Assembly (NCBI GenBank): GCA_009760855.2
Contig: WPIO01000132.1
Span: 64,001 to 128,000 of the forward strand
DNA: 64,000 nt
Direction of reading: 5' to 3'
Origin: Cristatella mucedo
Lineage: Eukaryota > Bryozoa > Phylactolaemata > Cristatellidae
Shown here: one piece after another, positions 57,380-64,000 of the stretch
How the letters are laid out: each line of letters starts with the position of its first letter
Position numbering within the stretch: the first letter of the stretch is position 1
Notes under the pieces: model-generated
The model's input: the letters and a program-made list of their open reading frames with translations, nothing else
Told to the model about the DNA's origin: nothing
Database searches by the model: none
Program-made: the position numbers and the translations under genes

Positions 57380-57955
57380 CTCGTCGGCCATTCCTCCAGC
57401 GAATGTGAACGTCGACTGCGAATGTGATTCCGTCGATTCTGACGAGATGCGATGTTCGCATAACGATCGCTTGCTTTCGCTGTAAACGCACATTGAACGA
57501 AGCAGGTTTCACAGGACGAGTATGAGTCACATAGGGATGCAATTTCAGGGTACAGCTTAGAGCTCGCTTAATCACTTAAACGCTGGCGGCAGGACGAGGA
57601 ATTTCATTTGTCGCTAATACATCGCTGTCAGAAAGCGGTGTTCGGCTGACTAATCACGACATCATCCTGGGCTCGAATCGCCAGCGGTGCAACGCGCTCT
57701 ATGTGTGCTGACCTGTCGCTCGCATCGCGCCATAAAGGTTACGACAAAAGTTTCTCTATTCCTTAAGCGGCGCTATAAGCAAGACCGAAATGGTGGTAGT
57801 GACATTGGTATCCTGGATGTTACAGTTCGTATTGCAGGCGATTTAAGGCAGACTCTCTAGAAACTTCCAGTAGCGAGCGCTCAGCGCAGAACTCGGTTAC
57901 AGCTATTAAATAGATCCCTGGTAAATTCAGCGACTAGGGTCGCTATCTCGCTTCG
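57380..57955. other. No gene recognised
   Basis: A decayed tRNA-like segment (GGGCTCGAATCGCC, near 57,670) may be another SINE relic. Confidence 0.4.
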
Positions 57956-57958
57956 TGC

Positions 57959-58214
57959 CGGTGGCGGAGAGGAGAGGGAGGCAATTGCCCCCTTACTCCC
58001 CCTAATGGACAGAAGGAAGTACCTATACCCTGGGGCAAACTTCCCCAGGCACCGATGGCCAGGAGCAGTGTGGGGACGCGAAAGGAACGAGTCGAATAGA
58101 TTTTTCCATTTTTTGTCATATAATGTTTTTTATGTGGTACCTATAACGTTATGTCTGTAGAAACCGGGAGCTCCCTTGCCCGCCCCCAAGCTGACACTCT
58201 TGGCTCCGCCCCTG
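57959..58214. mobile_element. Candidate hAT-like miniature transposon
   Basis: Ends CGGTGGCGGAG and (inverted) CAGGGGCGGAG match at 9 of 11 positions. Flanking octamers CTTCGTGC / CTCTGTAC differ only by three transitions, consistent with an 8-bp target duplication. Internal GGCAATTGCCCCC is typical of such elements. No transposase. Confidence 0.4.
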
Positions 58215-58219
58215 CTCTG

Positions 58220-58405
58220 TACATTAGCCAGGTCGAGAGTCGCACGCATGATTGCATGTTTCCATCTGATAAAAAGCCTTATCATAATGCGACTATTTCT
58301 TAAGATGTCTTCCTTTCAAAGTCGGTGTCCGTGCATTAAATTAATGAGCGCTGGGCATTACATTTAAGTTATTATTAATATTCATGTACTAACTATTAAA
58401 TGTTT
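58220..58405. other. No gene recognised
   Basis: AT-rich, unassigned. Confidence 0.5.
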
Positions 58406-58410
58406 CAATA

Positions 58411-58471
58411 CACACACACACACACGCACACACGCACACACGCACACACACACACACACGCACACACGCAC

Positions 58472-58546
<75 letters not shown>

Positions 58547-58573
58547 GATATATATATATATATATATATATAT
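58411..58573. repeat. (CA)n / (TA)n compound microsatellite
   Basis: (CA)n with periodic CACG variants in the first third, pure (CA)n to 58,541, then (TA)n. Confidence 0.96.
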
Positions 58574-58579
58574 CAATAT

Positions 58580-60330
58580 AAACGACGAGACCTCTAGCCA
58601 GAGAATACTTGCTAATGGATTCCACTTACGCCTCAAGCAACGCGTGTTTTAACGACGACGACGGCCACCTTCCTTGAGACTGCCGAAGCGCCTTATCACG
58701 CTAGCGAACAGTCTCCCTATATGCAATTTAGCATACTGCACTCTGTTCATTAGAGGACGCACGTCTGGAGAGGTACCGCAGGCACACTCTGTCTTAGTCT
58801 GCCTCACACCACCTACGAACTTATTGAAAGGTCGCGGAAAAGCTTACGCGACGGCGAAATTGTTCGAAAATTTGCACACACGCACAACTTGGCGGTACCT
58901 GTACTACAATAAACCGGTCTCCGTAGCATAGCGTTACATCTCGCCGTACTAGCTCCCGCCCATCGCGCCGCGTCAAGCCGTATTGAGCTGTGAATATACG
59001 CAACCGAACCCGCCCCCACGGACTTGAAAACCCATAAGACGCCTGTGTGATGTAGATAACAATCGACTTATTTCACCCTGTTGACCACAAGGAGCTACTC
59101 CAATTTCATGTAGGTTTAAGCATAGTTGATGCCGCTCTCTCAACCTCAAGCCTTAAAGAAACTTGCTCGAAAGAGAATCCAAACCCCTTATAAAAACGGC
59201 GCGTACTAACCTAGTTACTTTTTAATAAAGCAGCTTCCAGAACTCAAAATGCTAGCTATGTTTCGTAGAGCTCAAATTTCGCGCTACTCTTGAGAGCTTG
59301 CGGTAAAGATGGCCGCCTCCCTCAGTCGATAATGTCGCTTGAGGTGGCTTATTTTTGGCTCCAGCTGCCGATACAACGGTCGCGAGCATCTGCTGTGGCA
59401 TTCTCTAAAAATTGCTGCTAACCTCAACGCGAACAAGTGTATCCAAATGAATGGTGATAAGAGACGTTTTCCGTCTTTCGAACGATTCGCAGAGTCCTTC
59501 GGAATGATTATTTCCTGCGTACCCGCAGCCGGTCATGGCCCAAAGCACTAATCCGCTTTACTTAATTTCAGAGACGATGACGAGAGCTGTTCTCCCTCCA
59601 TTCGGCTGGTTGATAGGAGGTAAGTGAATATATGCCACTCATTCCTTCAGATCATCTCGCCACGAGTTATTTGTGCTACCGCCGTCCGTATTAGACTCAA
59701 ACTCCGTTAAAATGGTCCTTCAAGACTGACGATCGCTTTGGCCTTCAGTTTACTTCATCGCCCAAATCGGTTGCTACGGCAGCTCGACGGTTCATCTCAC
59801 CCTCGCCGTCACACCCCGCAGACAACGTGTTTTGACAAAGCGGCTTTAAATTCGTAGGCGCAGCGCCGTTGCAGCATTGCCCTTCGCCGTGCCTCTCAGA
59901 AGACAACGTTTTACCGTTCGAAATAAAATGGCAGTCCGTGGGCGTGTAGCTTGATCATGTCGCGTGAGTCAACAGTGCAGAATGCGTCGCGACCAGGAGA
60001 CCTCTGTTTCGATCCGCTGATTAGTCGTAGAGTTTACGATTCCATATGTAGTGATCTTTAGAAAAAACTGTATTGTACTTCACATGCAAACGCCGCAATT
60101 AGGGATCGACCTTAGCATCCGTTTTGGGCAGAGCTCGGGCCGAAAAAGGAAATTCGTCGCCCTTTAAATGTGTAGCAATCTTCCCTGTAACACTGTCTGT
60201 AGCTTCAGACCTCGTGGCGCCGACTGAAACGCGACCGTCGGCTGAGAGCGCCGGGTAGTTAGACGCTCAAGCCCGGCTAGAAAGTGGACGAAGAAGATAA
60301 CGACGACGACGAGGAAGATAGCTAATGCGC
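58580..60330. other. No gene recognised
   Basis: Mixed composition with only chance ORFs up to 85 codons. Confidence 0.45.
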
Positions 60331-60335
60331 GCAAT

Positions 60336-60342
60336 TCTTTAT
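60336..60342 (-). terminator. Poly(A) signal of secreted gene 3
   Basis: AATAAAG on the minus strand, about 95 bases downstream of the stop codon. Confidence 0.65.
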
Positions 60343-60434
60343 TCTGCATACGAGCGCCAGTCGAAGATGCCACGCTTACTAGACGCCGCCACAGGGTGGC
60401 GTCTGGCAGTCCCAAATGTTGCGCAGAGCGTTCT

Positions 60435-60631
60435 TCAAGGGAGCGAGCACTTGGTCAGCTTCTCCCAGTTGCAGATGCACTTTGTGGTGTCGAAAATCAG
60501 CCCGTGGCCGCAGTCTTGAATGAACTTCACCTCCTGGGCATCTTCAGACCACTGGATGAACTTTTTGCACAGGCTACCAGGGTTGGGAGCGTACACGTTA
60601 CCGTGACTTATGCAGTGCGTCTGAACTCCGG
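60435..60631 (-). CDS. Terminal exon of a small secreted six-cysteine protein (gene 3, partial)
   Basis: Minus-strand exon from the acceptor GCCGGAAGTTGCAG (ends at 60,632) to TGA at 60,435-60,437. Exactly as in genes 1 and 2, the frame requires a phase-1 intron (split codon NCC). It encodes about 65 residues with six cysteines spaced C-x14-C-x18-C-x10-C-x-C-x7-C. It includes CGHGLIFD and CICNW, the ChtBD2-like terminal part. The exon is 197 bases long, the same as in gene 2. No signal-peptide exon could be found in the 3.4 kb between here and the end of the window, so it may lie beyond, or the locus may be broken. The six cysteines are intact, which argues for function. Role as for genes 1 and 2. 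Confidence 0.75.
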
Positions 60632-60639
60632 CTGCAACT

Positions 60640-60848
60640 TCCGGCACAGCTGCAACGGATCGCGAGTGAAAGGGTGCTTTAAATTAGCCGACTGCTAGCT
60701 TAATTGACGTCTCAAAACTCCAGGAGAACGAATTTTCACGTTGTGTTACTACGGCGATAGCCTTCAGTGTATCTATTAGGTTCAATGTTAAAACATACAG
60801 ATAAAATGATATCGGTGTGCTCTCGGGTTAACCAGCTCTGTATATAAA
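60640..60848 (-). other. Presumed intron sequence of gene 3
   Basis: No recognisable features. Confidence 0.4.
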
Positions 60849-60849
60849 T

Positions 60850-61585
60850 AGTACTTTTTAAAAGAGCCTCAGGAGAGCTTAATTCTTTTCTTGGTACTTT
60901 GCATATGCTGCAAAGGAAGTATGATCAAATGATTAGTGGTAGCATGCTTAATGTTAACAAGCATAGCATGGCTATGCCGGTGACATGCTATGCTGGTCAG
61001 CATGCAAACGTAATTAGTGGCAGCATGCCTATCGTCAACATGCATAAGCTCACAAAGAACGAATCACACGAACCCACCAAATTCTGCCATCCGTTTGAAG
61101 CTTTTTTAAATAACGTCAGGAAAGATTATGTAGTTACGTCAGTCGGGCGTTAGCTCCAGGCTTTGGAAGCATGCGAACTAAAGGCATGGTCCCCAAAGGT
61201 TTTTAAGTTCATAAGAGGTGTAGCTGATCTAGTTCATTCAGGAAGGCGAGTGGTACAGAGCCTAGCCTGATCGGGAAGTGGATTTGATAGGTCGGCTGGT
61301 GATAAAGGATGACGGGACCTAGAAGTGAGTGACAAAAACTTAAAGGCAATGCGATCACGGCCTGAGAACCAGTGGATGTCGGAGATAAGTGGTTTTGATG
61401 TGGCAACTGTGATGCTCACGTCGCAAAAAAACCTAGCTGCCGAGTTTTCTACCAACTGTACGCGCCTGATTGCACAGGTCGGTAGACCAGCAAGCAGTGA
61501 ATTGCAGAAGTCGCGACGGGATGTCACAGATGCATTAATAAATGCAGATTTTGTATTCCTGACTAAGCAAGACCAAATTTGAGCG
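60850..61585 (-). mobile_element. LINE family 1 copy with reverse-transcriptase end, reversed
   Basis: Hairpin and 3' UTR (with an extra GCATGC-type unit) at 60,860-61,080. The terminal reverse-transcriptase region follows; its frame reads NSLLAGLPTCAIRRVQLVEN and then SAARFF at 61,420-61,500. It has decayed. Confidence 0.8.
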
Positions 61586-61589
61586 ATGT

Positions 61590-62170
61590 AAGGTTGCAGA
61601 TACTTGACTGAGGAGCTGAGAATTCTCTTCCGAAAATCAAACTCTTGCGAGCATCGCTGACGAAAAAAAGTGCAGCTAGACCTATTTAGAGCTTATTTGT
61701 TCGCTGTTCGATCGTAGCGCCTTACAAACTATGCGCTTATGGACGTCTAAACGCTTACTGCTTGAGGCTGGGCCAGCTACGCCAACAGAGGCGGCTTTAG
61801 ATTCTCCGGCTGCTAGAAAACTGCCTATCAGGTGAGAACGTGCCAGAACCTATTGTCGTTTTGTTATCGTCATTCAAACGCATTTTCAGATTCGGTTGCT
61901 GCTGCTAAGCCCCGAGAATTATGCATTAGCAAAAGGAGAGCTGCGCGTAGCTTGCGGCCTTGACCTCCAAGGCACCGCTTGGAATTTCCAGCATCGTCTT
62001 GAATCTTCCTGAGCGATCTCCCTCAGGTGCTGCTGTGAATATCTCTAACTTAGTGGTAATCAAGCCTGTCAAAACCCCCGGCGACTCACTTTAACACTGG
62101 CCTTTGGAAACCTCGCTCAATGTACAATACACAACTAAAATGAGACGTAATTACTGAGAATTTAAATTGA
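61590..62170. other. No gene recognised
   Basis: Unassigned. Possibly intron of gene 3. Confidence 0.45.
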
Positions 62171-62177
62171 ACATCTT

Positions 62178-62945
62178 AATAATAATAGTAATGCACTTGA
62201 TAAAGCGCCCTCAGATAACTCAATCGCTTTCTTGGCGCTTTACATTTGCTGCAAAGGGAAACGTGATTGAATGATGAGTAATATCATTCTTGATAAACAC
62301 TATGAATTACATGGTTAGGGGTGACATGCATAGGGTCAGCATGCGAGTGTGGTTAGTGGCGGCATGCACAGTGTCAGCATGCATAAGCACACGAAGGACG
62401 AATCACAGGGAACCACTAAAACTGTCCTAAATAGGTGTTTTTACTTTGTAAATGGGGTCATTTCAGGAATGTTGTGACGCAAGTCGGGAGTGAGTTCCAT
62501 ACAAACTAAATGCACGGTCTCCAAAGGATTTGAGGTTTGTACGAGGTATTGATAAACTGTTTAATTACCAAAAGCGGGTGGTACGATTCTTGGCCTGGTG
62601 GGGGAGTAGATCTGAGAAATAGGCTGGAGCCAAAGAATGATGTGACCTAAAAGTGAGCAACAACACCTTGAAGTCAATCCGTAGCTTGACTGGTAGCCAG
62701 TGCAGTTCAGCGAGAAGTGGTGTGATGTGGCAACTTGGACGCTCACGACAGACAAGCCTAGCTGCGGAGTTTTGCACCAGCTGTAATCGCCTGATTGCAC
62801 ATGCCGGTAGGCCAGCAAGCTGTGAGCTACAGAAGTCAAGACGGGGTGTCACAAATGCATGGACCAACTTAGACGTCGTATCCTTATCCAAACAAGCCCA
62901 AATTTTTGCAACGTTACGTATGTGAAAGTAGGCAGACTTGATTGA
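62178..62945 (-). mobile_element. LINE family 1 copy with open reverse-transcriptase end, reversed
   Basis: (AAT)n, hairpin and 3' UTR, then a 108-codon minus-strand frame (62,891-62,565). That frame contains VTPRLDFCSSQLAGLPACAI, LQLVQNSAARLVC, ELHWLPVKLRIDFKVLLLTF and LAPAYFSDLL, the classical end of L2/CR1-type reverse transcriptases. It is the cleanest protein match for this family in the window. Confidence 0.9.
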
Positions 62946-63084
62946 GGAGCCGATGTGGTCGTCTAACGAGAGGTCTCTCTATTCGACCTAAACCTGGCTA
63001 AAATCGGTTAACTGCCCTACCATTAGCGGCGAAACCCTAGCCAGCCTCTTCTTATTTCATACCCGTAGATCAATCAAAACTATT

Positions 63085-63195
63085 GATGGAGCCGTCGTTA
63101 TCGAGGGGTCGAGTACCGTGGCATACGTGAAGCGCCTGAATAGAGATCAAGTTCTCTTACGGCGCTATAGAAATGATTTATATTTATTTATATTT
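63085..63195 (+). mobile_element. SINE-B copy
   Basis: 'GTGGCATACGTGAAGCGCCTGAATAGAGATCAAGTTCTC..ACGGCGCTATAGAAATGATT' with a TTTA-rich end. Confidence 0.68.
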
Positions 63196-63199
63196 ACAC

Positions 63200-63580
63200 A
63201 TTTATCTAGGAATGTTTTCAACGGTACAATATTCGACGTGTGCACATTTGAAAGGCGAGAAAGCTTTTAAGCGAAAACTCTCAAAGCCAGACCTCGTGCG
63301 TCTTACGTAATCGCTACTGAATTCCCAGGCGCCCACTGAGCCGCTTGGTGGAGGCGCCCCTTAAATCCAACGTAACTCCGACCCCCGTGTGTGGCCGGCT
63401 ACGAATGGCTTGCTCGGGGCAGGTTCGGGTCAGGTTTCAGCCATCGAACCATCCAACTATCGGCCACTTAAACGTTTTCTGTCTCAGCGTGCTGATTGGC
63501 CAGCGTGCTGTATCGTACTGCTTCCACCCCGTCGGCTCTCTTAAAACAGGCGCCACAAAAGATCATTACAGCGGCGGGCT
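63200..63580. other. No gene recognised
   Basis: No signal-peptide-like exon found on the minus strand and no recognisable ORF. Confidence 0.45.
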
Positions 63581-63582
63581 GC

Positions 63583-63930
63583 GAGGAATGAACTGGGTAA
63601 TTCGCTCCCGACTTGCGTCACAACATCCCCTGACATGACCACGTTTAAAAAGAACTTACAAACACACCTATTTAGGGCAGCATTTAGTGGGTCCCTGTGA
63701 TTCGTCCTTCATGTGCCTATGCATGCTGACACTGTGCATGCTACCACTAACCACACTCGCATGCTTACTCTGTGCATGTCACCCCTAAACGTGTTATTCA
63801 TGTTGTTTATCAAGCATGATATTACTCACCATTCAATCGCATTTCCCTTTGCAGCCAATGTCAAGCGCCAAGAAAGAGATTGAGATCTCTGAGGGCGCTT
63901 TATCAAGTGCATAAAAATTATTATTCGCTA
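63583..63930 (+). mobile_element. LINE family 1 3' end
   Basis: Decayed coding end, 3' UTR, hairpin 'CAAGCGCCAAGAAAGAGATT..GAGGGCGCTTTATCAAGTGC' and an ATT tail. Confidence 0.88.
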
Positions 63931-64000
63931 GTCTCTAAGCGTAGAATGCAAGGTCTAGATGCGCACACACGCCGCTGGCAGTTTAGCATCCGGCTACCGC

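Overview
This window is animal, most likely invertebrate, genomic DNA. It is gene-poor and rich in repeats, with tRNA-derived SINEs, 5'-truncated L2/CR1-type LINEs, short DNA transposons and very long microsatellites. The protein genes carry ordinary spliceosomal signals. Three small secreted proteins with a chitin-binding-like cysteine pattern, and TATA/Inr promoters of the kind common in arthropods, favour an arthropod. A mollusc or another invertebrate cannot be excluded from sequence alone.

Four protein-coding loci can be supported. Three belong to one family: a signal-peptide exon of exactly 58 coding bases (complete in two members), a phase-1 intron, and one terminal exon with six cysteines spaced C-x14-C-x17..20-C-x10-C-x-C-x7..8-C. 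They lie at 9.29-11.96 kb (+), 20.1-21.5 kb (-) and 60.3-60.6 kb (-, terminal exon only; the first exon was not found and may lie beyond the window). The fourth is an intact, intronless TMEM53/DUF829-family gene at 49.3-50.4 kb (-) with a well-spaced TATA and initiator and a poly(A) signal. A broken copy of an uncharacterised multicopy, transposon-associated gene lies at 31.5-32.4 kb (+).

Layout. 1-6.7 kb: mostly unassigned sequence with two minisatellites and one SINE. 6.9-7.9 kb: a compound CA/CCCA/TA/GA/TC microsatellite. 8.5-8.9 kb: a 12-bp minisatellite close to the classical Jeffreys core. 9.3-12 kb: secreted gene 1. 12-20 kb: GC-rich and CpG-rich unassigned sequence with LINE copies and a 473-bp inverted-repeat element. 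20-22 kb: secreted gene 2. 22-30 kb: GC-rich tracts, large GA arrays, SINEs and LINEs. 30-49 kb: AT-richer, dense in LINE, SINE and hAT relics, including two SPIN-like elements at 30.0 and 38.3 kb. 49.3-50.4 kb: the TMEM53-like gene. 50.5-60 kb: SINEs, microsatellites and a hAT-like miniature element. 60-64 kb: secreted gene 3 followed by three LINE copies.

The mobile elements form interlocking sets. LINE family 1 ends in a hairpin plus (ATT)n, and SINE-B carries a related 3' tail, which suggests that the LINE mobilises the SINE. SINE-A is the commonest SINE, with about ten copies. LINE family 2 is a second L2-like family found as 3' fragments. No rRNA gene, functional tRNA gene, CRISPR array or bacterial-type operon was seen.
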